Below, one piece after another: positions 7,030-11,593 of a DNA stretch of 11,593 nucleotides. Below the pieces are notes generated by a model, which was not told where the DNA came from, ran no database searches, and saw nothing but the letters and a program-made list of their open reading frames with translations. This DNA comes from Saprospiraceae bacterium (lineage in GTDB: Bacteria > Bacteroidota > Bacteroidia > Chitinophagales > Saprospiraceae), in assembly GCA_016715405.1 (NCBI GenBank), contig JADKAE010000043.1:1-11593 (forward strand), given 5' to 3'. A program made the position numbers and the translations under genes. The stretch's first letter is position 1, and each line of letters opens with the position of its first letter.

Positions 7030-7305
7030 ACGGCGTTTGCGATCCGCGAAAAGATCAAAGACGCGGCAATAAATTGGGGTGCGTGGATTTCCAGCCCGAA
7101 CACCTGGAATTACGTATTTGCCGCTATTGCCGCCATTGTGCCGACATTACCTGCCGGACTTGGTGATAAGATTTCAGACATCATTGCCGCCATTGCCGGC
7201 AAGAATTGGCCTGGCCTTATTACGGCGCTTTTGGCTTTCGGGTCTATCCTGTTTTTCTGGTTTACCGGTGGTAAAGGAATCTCGAAATTGCGAGCCGCAA
7301 AATAA
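6850..7305 (+). CDS. Holin candidate, multi-helix membrane protein
   Basis: The protein has 151 residues. Residues 1-24 are hydrophilic and charged. Hydrophobic segments lie at about 29-43, 49-65, 87-101 and 121-139, separated by short polar loops (REKIKDAAINW, GLGDKISD). The C-terminus is short and basic (GKGISKLRAAK). This topology, small size and position at the end of the late + strand block fit a phage holin that permeabilises the inner membrane; no family-specific motif was recognised. It starts 17 bp after the stop of the short coiled-coil copy. A terminator-like hairpin follows at 7335-7366. An aborted copy of its 5' end lies at 6418-6600. Confidence 0.7.
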   Translation: MSSNRDRGDAVLDTATPAVQETKFWQGTNFLALTMAVGSLWGLSESDVSPLVSAVFGFVGTAFAIREKIKDAAINWGAWISSPNTWNYVFAAIAAIVPTLPAGLGDKISDIIAAIAGKNWPGLITALLAFGSILFFWFTGGKGISKLRAAK

Positions 7306-7328
7306 ATTTTGCTTCCATATTTGAGATT

Positions 7329-7496
7329 TTAGGGGCTTGCTCGAAACGTCGGGCAGGCTATTTTTATCCTTATCTCAGAAAAATGATCGAGGTGTTCTTT
7401 TGTCAATTGCATCATAAACTCACTGCCGATTGCCCAAACTTCTCCACAAATATTTTTTGGTTGAATCGGGCCGGAGACTTCGATAATCGAAGTCAT
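7329..7496 (-). CDS. Small protein, unknown (55 aa), minus-strand lysis operon
   Basis: It reads MTSIIEVSGPIQPKNICGEV to the C-terminal FRASP and stops at TAA. The start overlaps the stop of the upstream gene (ATGA), which strongly supports both small genes and their frame. There is no signal peptide or transmembrane helix. The C-terminal codons overlap the + strand terminator hairpin. It is the last gene of a three-gene operon headed by the M15 peptidase, so a role around lysis is possible, but nothing in the sequence shows it. I do not recognise the family. Confidence 0.6.
   Translation of the reverse strand: MTSIIEVSGPIQPKNICGEVWAIGSEFMMQLTKEHLDHFSEIRIKIACPTFRASP
7335..7366 (+). terminator. 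Rho-independent terminator after late operon
   Basis: A 10-bp stem (7335-7344 with 7349-7358, two G-U pairs as RNA), an AACG loop and then TATTTTTAT follow. It lies 30 bp after the holin stop and overlaps the 3' end of the convergent 55-residue gene. Confidence 0.7.
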
Positions 7497-7669
7497 TTTT
7501 CTTCGTTGTTATCCGACGTTACAAGCCAATACGTTTTTTCAGCAGGTGGCGAAAGCGAACGCAAAAAAACTTCATACATTCGGCGTTGCTCCGATTCTGG
7601 TAATTGTGCAATTTCCTCGTTTGTAAGGATTTCGGCGGATTCTGGAAAGGTGCTTTGTTCTAATGTCAT
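7493..7669 (-). CDS. Small acidic protein, unknown (58 aa), minus-strand lysis operon
   Basis: It reads MTLEQSTFPESAEILTNEEI, continues IAQLPESEQRRMYEVFLRSL and ends SDNNEEK. It starts 11 bp after the peptidase stop and overlaps the next gene by ATGA. It is acidic and probably helical in the middle, with no membrane segment. The tight spacing on both sides is the main evidence that it is real. The family is not recognised. Confidence 0.6.
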   Translation of the reverse strand: MTLEQSTFPESAEILTNEEIAQLPESEQRRMYEVFLRSLSPPAEKTYWLVTSDNNEEK

Positions 7670-7680
7670 CTTATTTTGCT

Positions 7681-8061
7681 TTATTCGTTCTCCGACCGCG
7701 CAACGCGGTACCGGTCATAATAGTGAAAAACTATCTGGTTTTCTCGGTTGTCCAGGTGTAGTCCGTCACGCATTACACCGACCGACAGTCCCAGGTTTAG
7801 TGCCGCTAGCATGATCTTTGCCCGCGATTCGCCCAAGGTGCAAATAAGGTCAACAGCGCGGCCTTTCAGATGGAGCGATCCGGGCGAACCGCCCACCAGG
7901 CGGTTTTTTGCCGGTGAACGCCACGACGATGTTATTTTGAACGGTATGCCAGCATCTTGCCGGCATTGGTCCAATAGGGCCAAAAATTCAGGCTGCATTT
8001 TCGAATAAACAACCTGGTTGTCCATCTTAAATTCTTCCGGGGTAAAGTATTTCAATTGCAT
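7681..8061 (-). CDS. M15-family peptidase (phage endolysin candidate)
   Basis: The protein has 126 residues from ATG 8061; upstream in-frame starts lie beyond the promoter-like element, so the short form is chosen. The opening KYFTPEEF is typical of these enzymes. SSWRSP (45-50) is followed by SLHLKGRAVDL (62-72), which gives the metal ligands His64 and Asp71. LHLD at 101-104 supplies the third ligand, His102. These are the zinc-binding pattern of M15 D,D-carboxypeptidase/L-alanyl-D-glutamate-type peptidases, which cut peptide cross-bridges of peptidoglycan. The length is usual for the minimal single-domain phage form, with no signal peptide or wall-binding domain, so export through the holin is expected. 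It is transcribed opposite to the holin cassette. The exact bond cleaved is unknown. Confidence 0.9.
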   Translation of the reverse strand: MQLKYFTPEEFKMDNQVVYSKMQPEFLALLDQCRQDAGIPFKITSSWRSPAKNRLVGGSPGSLHLKGRAVDLICTLGESRAKIMLAALNLGLSVGVMRDGLHLDNRENQIVFHYYDRYRVARSENE

Positions 8062-8099
8062 TTTTTCTTGCAAAATTAACCGATTTGGCAAGGCTTTTG

Positions 8100-8107
8100 C
8101 AAATGTA
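8100..8107 (-). promoter_or_regulatory. Bacteroidota-type promoter -7 box for peptidase operon
   Basis: The minus strand reads TACATTTG, an exact match to TAnnTTTG, about 38 bp upstream of the peptidase start. The -33 element is weak: a CTG about 22 nt further up, not TTG. Confidence 0.5.
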
Positions 8108-8162
8108 TTGTACACACATTCCCGGTTCCCAGCCGGATGTAAAGGGATGAATCTGTTTGATC

Positions 8163-8203
8163 TTGCCCCGGTTTGCGAAAGTGCAGGCCGGGGCAAAGTT
8201 TTT
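8163..8203 (+). terminator. Hairpin terminator inside divergent intergenic region
   Basis: A perfect 9-bp GC-rich stem (TTGCCCCGG with CCGGGGCAA, 8163-8171 and 8188-8196) is followed by AGTTTTT. As a + strand terminator it would stop read-through, antisense to the peptidase operon, before it reaches the promoter at 8264. Confidence 0.6.
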
Positions 8204-8263
8204 CCCGTTCATTGGGTTTTTTGCCCGTTCGTTATATTTCTGAAAAATACTTTGTTAAAAGTC

Positions 8264-8294
8264 TTGACAAATAATAAAAAGGGGTGTATCTTTG
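8264..8294 (+). promoter_or_regulatory. Bacteroidota-type promoter
   Basis: TTGACA at 8264-8269 and TATCTTTG at 8287-8294, with 20 nt between TTG and the -7 box, fully fit the Bacteroidota consensus. The leader to ATG 8326 is AT-rich and purine-rich. An imperfect palindrome (8251-8271) overlaps the -33 box. Confidence 0.85.
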
Positions 8295-8325
8295 TTTCAT
8301 CAATTAACGATAAAAACAAAAAGAC

Positions 8326-8556
8326 ATGCAAAATCTTGAAACAAATCTTCGTGAAGCAGCCCGTGAAGCATTCCGCATGTACCCTGAAATTTACCACGTC
8401 GACCAACCGACAGACGAGAAACAGATTGAAGCGCTTGCTCACGCATACGGAATTGATGGGTTCTTTGAATCTGGAATGTCATGGGAAGATGTAAGGGCTG
8501 CCGTATTCGCAGAATGGAATCAATGGGTTAACGATTGCAAAGAAGAGCAGGAATAG
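8326..8556 (+). CDS. Small protein, unknown (76 aa)
   Basis: It is the first gene behind a strong promoter, with ATG about 25-31 bp after the expected transcription start. The protein is acidic and probably all-helical: LETNLREAAREAFRMY, then KQIEALAHAYGIDGFFESG, then SWEDVRAAVFAEWNQW. The pattern of Leu/Ala/Trp suggests a small folded helical domain. There is no membrane segment or signal. I do not recognise the family. Its promoter and position at the start of the rightward small-gene region suggest an early or regulatory role; this is inferred only from context. Confidence 0.7.
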   Translation: MQNLETNLREAAREAFRMYPEIYHVDQPTDEKQIEALAHAYGIDGFFESGMSWEDVRAAVFAEWNQWVNDCKEEQE

Positions 8557-8576
8557 TCCTCATATAATCGCACCAC

Positions 8577-8652
8577 GGGCGCAAGCCCCGCCGCTGGGGA
8601 AACCTGGCGGCGTTGGAATCTTTAAACAAAACAACCGCGCTCGGATAAGCGG
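8577..8652 (+). other. Candidate structured RNA leader
   Basis: It lies in the 110-bp gap between two small genes. Hairpin one is GGGC-GCAA-GCCC (8577-8588). Hairpin two is a 10-bp stem, 8589-8598 with 8603-8612, with two central G-U pairs and a GAAA loop. A third, weaker pairing is CCGC (8635-8638) with GCGG (8649-8652). Two successive GNRA-capped helices without a T run suggest a folded leader or cis-regulatory RNA, not a terminator. No known riboswitch or ribozyme was recognised. Confidence 0.4.
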
Positions 8653-8666
8653 AAAACCGGGAGAAG

Positions 8667-8987
8667 ATGAAAAGTACATTTATCAAATGTATCAACGGGA
8701 TTCCTGTTGTTCCGGAAGAAACAAAAGCAGGTGAGGTAGTATCCACTTTTGACGGTATCGTTAGGTTCTCAGACGGAAGATGGTGTGACACAAATAGACC
8801 TACATTAGTAGGTGGGCAAGCCTCCGAAAGCGAGAGTAAAATGTACCGGGAAAAAACCGGAAAGATGAACACACCACGCAAAACACTTTTTGGCGGGGCC
8901 GCAAACCGCAAAACCCGGCAGCCGGGAAACGCGCCAAAGTCGGGTTTACCTTCCGGCAGGATCACGCCGACCGGCTCCGGGCGATGA
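8667..8987 (+). CDS. Small protein, unknown; 3' end probably frameshifted
   Basis: The start is supported by a purine-rich GGGAGAAG just upstream. The first 60 residues (MKSTFIKCINGIPVVPEETK, GIVRFSDGRWCDTNRPTL) look like a small beta-rich domain. From residue 67 the sequence reads MNTPRKTLFGGAANRKT, which is very basic, and after about residue 82 the frame appears wrong. Adding one G at CCGGGAAACG (about 8924-8930) joins it to a coding stretch ending at 9070. It may be a single protein of about 134 residues, or two genes with the second starting at ATG 8865. The family is not recognised. Confidence 0.55.
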   Translation: MKSTFIKCINGIPVVPEETKAGEVVSTFDGIVRFSDGRWCDTNRPTLVGGQASESESKMYREKTGKMNTPRKTLFGGAANRKTRQPGNAPKSGLPSGRITPTGSGR

Positions 8988-9070
8988 GTAGCGCCGAACG
9001 AAATGCCTACATTGACGCGGGTATGGAGTGGGCGTTACGAATCAATCCGGCGGATATAGACGGGGTTTAA
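8865..9070 (+). pseudogene. Possible second small gene (frameshifted), unknown
   Basis: ATG 8865 follows ACCGGAAAG, similar to the leader before ATG 8667, which suggests a separate start. With one G added near 8927 the reading becomes a 68-residue basic protein: MNTPRKTLFGGAANRK, KRAKVGFTFRQDHADRLRAM, SSAERNAYIDAGMEWALRIN, stop TAA 9068-9070. The second half is a convincing coding helix pattern. In the raw sequence that half is open only from about 8930 and lacks a start upstream, though ATG 8984 is in frame. It could equally be the C-terminal half of the 8667 gene. Function unknown. Confidence 0.45.
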
Positions 9071-9077
9071 CTCCAAG

Positions 9078-9116
9078 TTTCCCGATTCGCCGCGATTAGC
9101 GGCGGTTTTCGGGAAA
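9078..9116. terminator. Nested hairpin, likely terminator at convergent gene ends
   Basis: An outer 8-bp stem TTTCCCGA/TCGGGAAA (9078-9085, 9109-9116) encloses a 6-bp stem CGCCGC/GCGGCG (9088-9093, 9099-9104) with a GATTA loop. The inner stem is followed by GTTTTC on the + strand. It lies 8 bp after TAA 9070. Confidence 0.6.
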
Positions 9117-9138
9117 CGACAGTTTGACGCACAAACAA

Positions 9139-9172
9139 AAGCGGCCCGTGCAAGTGATTGCGCGGGCCGCTT
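9139..9172 (-). terminator. Strong hairpin terminator of the minus-strand gene
   Basis: A 15-bp near-perfect stem with a GTGA loop (9154-9157) reads on the minus strand into TTTTGTTTG. It begins right at the TGA stop (9172-9174) of the minus-strand gene. It may also act weakly for the + strand. Confidence 0.75.
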
Positions 9173-9567
9173 CATTTCCAGACACAATTATTCGGTAGTA
9201 AAACAGGTCGGCAACAGCGTTCGCTTTTTCCCGGTACGCAACGGCGGCGTCCAACCAGGCTTTCGCCAAGGGTCTCAAGTTCGTCGTCCGGATCGTCATA
9301 AACTTCCTTGATTGATTCGATAAACGCCGCCTTGCTGGCAGGGTCTACGTTTTTCGAGATACCGGAGGCGATGTTTACCAGGGCCTCTGCGGTTTTCTGT
9401 TCTTTGTCGTTGTCACCTTCGTTTTCTGCGCTGCGGTCGTCGTAATCGTCGGCAGCGGTGGCCAACCGGATGGACGCGCCCGCAAATTCAGTAAGTGCCG
9501 TTTTTTGCGGCTCCGACAAAAATTCAAACTCCTTTAATAGTTCGGCTGAGATGATGTCTTTAATCAT
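9172..9567 (-). CDS. Small acidic protein, unknown; C-terminus probably frameshifted
   Basis: It is read from ATG 9567, since a longer in-frame start would lie upstream of the promoter at 9603-9635. As read it has 131 residues. Residues 1-40 are helical (IISAELLKEFEFLSEPQKTA), 40-60 are strongly acidic (DDYDDRSAENEGDNDKEQ) and 61-100 are helical again (FIESIKEVYDDPDDELETL). After residue 100 the sequence turns Arg/Cys-rich and looks out of frame. Removing one C at GAGACCCTTGG (about 9271-9277) gives LAKAWLDAAVAYREKANAVA, which looks like proper coding, and then a second shift would be needed to reach the TGA beside the terminator. The family is not recognised. It is monocistronic with its own promoter and terminator, which suggests independent regulation. 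Confidence 0.65.
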   Translation of the reverse strand: MIKDIISAELLKEFEFLSEPQKTALTEFAGASIRLATAADDYDDRSAENEGDNDKEQKTAEALVNIASGISKNVDPASKAAFIESIKEVYDDPDDELETLGESLVGRRRCVPGKSERCCRPVLLPNNCVWK

Positions 9568-9602
9568 TGTTTTTATTTTAGGTTTGAAAAGTTGAACAAT
9601 TG

Positions 9603-9635
9603 CAAATATAATGCGAAGTGGCAACGCAAAACAAA
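9603..9635 (-). promoter_or_regulatory. Bacteroidota-type promoter for minus-strand gene
   Basis: On the minus strand TTTG (9635-9632) is followed after 21 nt by TATATTTG (9610-9603), a full match to the consensus. The expected transcript starts near 9597 and has a short AT-rich leader before ATG 9567, which also fixes that start. Confidence 0.75.
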
Positions 9636-9749
9636 TGATCGTGTTAAGTTTTATCGCCTTCAATTTGCCTTGTTTTATGGTAAAAGTAGGTCGTTTCGAG
9701 TGTGAAAATGTTAAATTTCCTGTTTCTCGAAAAATAGTTGTACAAATAC

Positions 9750-9780
9750 TTGACAGGTTCAGGAAATTACCCCATCTTTG
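9750..9780 (+). promoter_or_regulatory. Bacteroidota-type promoter of right-hand operon
   Basis: TTGACA at 9750-9755 and CATCTTTG at 9773-9780, with 20 nt between TTG and the -7 box, match the consensus except for the first base of the -7 box. It is divergent from the minus-strand promoter at 9603-9635. A dyad, AATTACC (9765-9771) and GGTAATT (9784-9790), brackets the -7 box and is a candidate operator. Confidence 0.8.
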
Positions 9781-9803
9781 TGTGGTAATTAAAACGAAAA
9801 GAT

Positions 9804-10043
9804 ATGAAACTCACCGCCGCTAAACTCGCAACGATTCAGGATACAGTAACTTACCTATGCAACGAGGTAACCTATTTGACCAGCCAGAATGAGCGCCAAC
9901 AGCGGGAAGAAATCCAGTACCGGCTCCATTGTATCGCTGATTCGTTTAGCGACTTTACTGTTATGTCGCCGAAGGTTCGGGCGCGCATGGCATCAACAAA
10001 AGATATTTGCATCCGCTTTGCTAACAAAAAACTTCCGGTATAA
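9804..10043 (+). CDS. Small protein, unknown (79 aa), first gene of right operon
   Basis: ATG lies about 17 bp after the expected transcription start. The protein is basic and probably helical: LTAAKLATIQDTVTYLCNEV, SQNERQQREEIQYRLHCIAD, then a C-terminal MSPKVRARMASTKDICIRFA. The charged middle helix could mediate dimerisation, but no DNA-binding motif is clear. It is separated by 2 bp from the next gene, so co-transcription is nearly certain. The family is not recognised; an early phage gene is inferred from promoter and context. Confidence 0.75.
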   Translation: MKLTAAKLATIQDTVTYLCNEVTYLTSQNERQQREEIQYRLHCIADSFSDFTVMSPKVRARMASTKDICIRFANKKLPV

Positions 10044-10045
10044 AC

Positions 10046-10315
10046 ATGACACACATCCGCACTTACACGCTTCGCCTAACGGAAGGCGACCACACATTCC
10101 CCGTCAAGGTACGCGCCCAATTCCTACGGGGCCGCGCTCAGACGATGGAAGAGCCGTCGGAGCCGGATGAGGCCGCGATACAGGCGGTATACCTGGCCAA
10201 CTTCCCGGAAACCGGCGACATTTACGAAACCTTTGTCCGACGATCAACTCCTGCCGACCTTGAAGCCGCTTGGCTAGAGGCCTGGCATGACGAGCAACGG
10301 GCGCAAAATGACTAA
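10046..10315 (+). CDS. Small acidic protein, unknown (89 aa)
   Basis: It starts 2 bp after the preceding stop. The N-terminus is beta-like (MTHIRTYTLRLTEGDHTFPV), followed by an acidic segment with Pro/Glu (TMEEPSEPDEAAIQAVYLAN) and a helical C-terminus (TPADLEAAWLEAWHDEQRAQ). The overall negative charge and small size are like many phage accessory proteins, but no family is recognised. The short spacings place it in the middle of a translation-coupled operon. Confidence 0.75.
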   Translation: MTHIRTYTLRLTEGDHTFPVKVRAQFLRGRAQTMEEPSEPDEAAIQAVYLANFPETGDIYETFVRRSTPADLEAAWLEAWHDEQRAQND

Positions 10316-10317
10316 CA

Positions 10318-10614
10318 ATGGATAATCTTTATTATTCTAAAAAAGACGCTACCCTGTTTTGGGTTGCGGGGTATACGGGCGACGGAAATACAAATAATGT
10401 TTTCCAGATTGCCGACATACTGGTTAAGTATGCTCACAAGTTTTCAAGGATTGCAAATGTAGACACATCCGACGTGTGTACAGACTTTATTGAGCAATCT
10501 AGCCGGTTTTCAAGGATGCGCGTTTTTTACGTGAAAACTGAATTTATTCCGGATGAATATGCGGTTTTTCATATCCGAGAAAACAAAACCATGCAAGAAT
10601 TTTTATCTTATTGA
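10318..10614 (+). CDS. Small protein, unknown (98 aa)
   Basis: It starts 2 bp after the previous stop. Its codons are visibly more AT-rich than those of its neighbours, which hints at separate acquisition. The protein mixes beta-like stretches (ATLFWVAGYTGDG; MRVFYVKTEFIPDEYAVFHI) with a helix (VFQIADILVKYAHKFSRIAN). The layout suggests a small alpha/beta fold, but no motif is recognised. The stop is followed after 1 bp by the next ATG. Confidence 0.75.
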   Translation: MDNLYYSKKDATLFWVAGYTGDGNTNNVFQIADILVKYAHKFSRIANVDTSDVCTDFIEQSSRFSRMRVFYVKTEFIPDEYAVFHIRENKTMQEFLSY

Positions 10615-10615
10615 T

Positions 10616-10960
10616 ATGCAACACATTAACGACACACTCGAACAAGTGATGGTGAACGCCGAAAAACACGCGCCGCGTGTCGTCGTCACGAAGATCACGC
10701 CCACCGGGATTAACACGGTGTTGACCGTCGCCTACACCGGCGTAATACCGCCCGTTTTCACGGGTTTTAATGACAACTACCTGAAAAGCGTCACGCCAAT
10801 TGGGTTTGACCGACGGCATGGTTGGTTATACGTTCTGGAAGGCCAAACCGCAAACGAAGCATATAAAGCCCGGTGCAAATCAACCGGAATTAGGCCGCCG
10901 TATGCGCGGGCAACGCTTGCAGAAATCGTAACCGCATTCGAAAAACTATGCGCGATATGA
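10616..10960 (+). CDS. Small protein, unknown (114 aa)
   Basis: Start ATG 10616 is chosen over an upstream in-frame ATG at 10553 because it lies 1 bp after the previous stop, as elsewhere in the operon. The N-terminal helix (HINDTLEQVMVNAEKHAP) leads into a beta-rich part (RVVVTKITPTGINTVLTVAY) and a C-terminal helix (RATLAEIVTAFEKLCAI). The protein is near-neutral and soluble, with no signal peptide. The 3' end overlaps the next start by ATGA. The family is not recognised. Confidence 0.75.
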   Translation: MQHINDTLEQVMVNAEKHAPRVVVTKITPTGINTVLTVAYTGVIPPVFTGFNDNYLKSVTPIGFDRRHGWLYVLEGQTANEAYKARCKSTGIRPPYARATLAEIVTAFEKLCAI

Positions 10961-11178
10961 ACAACGCCGAACGGAATACCCGTGCAAAGGCAACCTGCCG
11001 CCTGGCAGACTTGCGGTTTTTGCTGCAAATCGCAAATCATCATAACCTGGGAAAGCCGGTATTGAATCTGATTCACATGGTTGAACAAAACCCCACAGAA
11101 CCGGTAATAACCGCCGCATGGAAACACCGCGCCCGCGTGGCCGGCAATGATTTCACGATTCCCAACAAAGACGAATGA
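10957..11178 (+). CDS. Small basic helical protein, unknown (73 aa)
   Basis: Start ATG 10957 is chosen because it overlaps the previous stop (ATGA); an alternative ATG at 10948 would add three residues. The protein reads MNNAERNTRAKATCRLADLR, then FLLQIANHHNLGKPVLNLIH, then ITAAWKHRARVAGNDF. Basic helices could bind nucleic acid, but there is no diagnostic motif. Its stop overlaps the next start by ATGA, so the three genes here are translation-coupled. Confidence 0.75.
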   Translation: MNNAERNTRAKATCRLADLRFLLQIANHHNLGKPVLNLIHMVEQNPTEPVITAAWKHRARVAGNDFTIPNKDE

Positions 11179-11564
11179 CAACAAAAAAAGAATACTATAT
11201 CCCGGCGCTAGTCGTCGGGGCCGTCCACGAAAAACGGGCCAAAGACCCGCGCCTGGCCAGCCGCAAGCCGCCGCTGTACCAGGCGTATACTCGTATCCTG
11301 GAAATCGGTATGGATTTGCTCAAAACCGACGACGATTTTTTAACCGCCGTATTGTCCAACTGGATGCGCGTTGACGAAAATGACCGGGACTGCTGGCAGC
11401 GGGTCAACCTGCCGGTTTACGACGAATTGCACAACCGCCTGAAACAGGAATCGTTCAACCGGAACCGGCGTTTCTACGACTTCGTACACGCCCTAATGTT
11501 AGAGGCCGTACGACACTTAGAATACTCAGACCTTCACACGCCCGGCGTACAAGTCCGGGCATAA
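11175..11564 (+). CDS. Unknown protein (129 aa)
   Basis: It starts in an ATGA overlap with the previous gene. The N-terminus is basic (EKRAKDPRLASRKPPLYQAY), followed by predominantly helical sequence with acidic and aromatic residues (ILEIGMDLLKTDDDFLTAVL, DRDCWQRVNLPVYDELHNRL, NRNRRFYDFVHALMLEAVRH). It is the longest protein of the right operon visible here. It has no membrane segment, and no family is recognised. An 11-bp gap leads to the next ATG. Confidence 0.75.
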   Translation: MTTKKEYYIPALVVGAVHEKRAKDPRLASRKPPLYQAYTRILEIGMDLLKTDDDFLTAVLSNWMRVDENDRDCWQRVNLPVYDELHNRLKQESFNRNRRFYDFVHALMLEAVRHLEYSDLHTPGVQVRA

Positions 11565-11574
11565 AATAGACGAC

Positions 11575-11593
11575 ATGCAAAACGAAATTGTAC
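11575..11593 (+). CDS. Start of next operon gene, cut by window end
   Basis: ATG 11575 lies 10 bp after the previous stop and reads MQNEIV up to the window edge. The spacing and strand match the operon. Nothing can be said about its product. Confidence 0.5.

Noticed and set aside
7383..7814. 143-residue open frame on the + strand
   Set aside because: It lies antisense to the peptidase and the two small minus-strand genes, which have clear motifs or ATGA coupling; its own sequence is Ser/Cys-rich and has no recognisable pattern.
8018..8494. 158-residue open frame on the + strand
   Set aside because: It runs across a terminator, the promoter at 8264-8294 and the well-supported gene at 8326 in another frame, so it is not a plausible gene.
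8577..8612. Twister-sister or other known self-cleaving ribozyme
   Set aside because: A short GCCGCTGG stretch recalls twister-sister, but the remaining conserved core is missing and the second stem closes as a simple hairpin.
1..11593. CRISPR array, tRNA or insertion sequence
   Set aside because: There are no regularly spaced short repeats, no cloverleaf with a CCA-type end was noticed, and there is no transposase or matching terminal inverted repeats.

Overview
The window looks like part of a tailed phage or prophage of a Bacteroidota host. Four promoter candidates match or nearly match the Bacteroidota pattern (TTG, about 20 nt, then TAnnTTTG). The large structural proteins carry tail-fibre signatures that I recognise from phages of that phylum. 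No integrase, terminase, capsid or polymerase gene is visible, so lifestyle and replication mode cannot be judged. The base composition is balanced and looks environmental rather than gut-specific; no species is named.

Layout. Positions 1-5564 (+) hold late structural genes: the 3' end of a tail/knob protein, a small structural protein, a free-standing N-terminal-domain protein, and one very large tail fibre (about 1904-5564). The fibre has an N-terminal attachment-type domain, a fibrous shaft, a GETITG-type repeat module and a long Asn-rich beta-helix. These genes are joined by TAATG or ATGA overlaps once the reading frames are repaired. Positions 5561-7305 (+) are a lysis-like cassette: a lipoprotein, a one-helix plus coiled-coil membrane protein, and a multi-helix holin candidate. 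A tandem duplication of about 430 bp spans the junction of the last two genes. Positions 8061-7329 (-) form a convergent three-gene operon: an M15-type peptidase (endolysin candidate) followed by two very small proteins. Positions 8264-9070 (+) hold small unknown genes behind a clear promoter, with a candidate structured RNA between them. Positions 9567-9172 (-) hold an acidic small protein with its own promoter and a hairpin terminator. Positions 9750-11593 (+) are a tightly packed operon of seven small unknown genes behind another promoter with a dyad symmetry over its -7 box.

How the genes work together. The + strand late block builds the tail tip and receptor-binding fibre, then supplies membrane proteins for lysis. 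The peptidase that would cut the wall is transcribed in the opposite direction from its own promoter. The small-gene blocks on the right resemble phage early or accessory regions, but no function can be assigned.

Data-quality caution. Many structural genes are broken by single-base shifts, and several are best explained by loss of one base from a C, A or T run. This points to sequencing or assembly indels, or less likely to a decaying prophage. The repaired readings are inferred, and the entries below say where.
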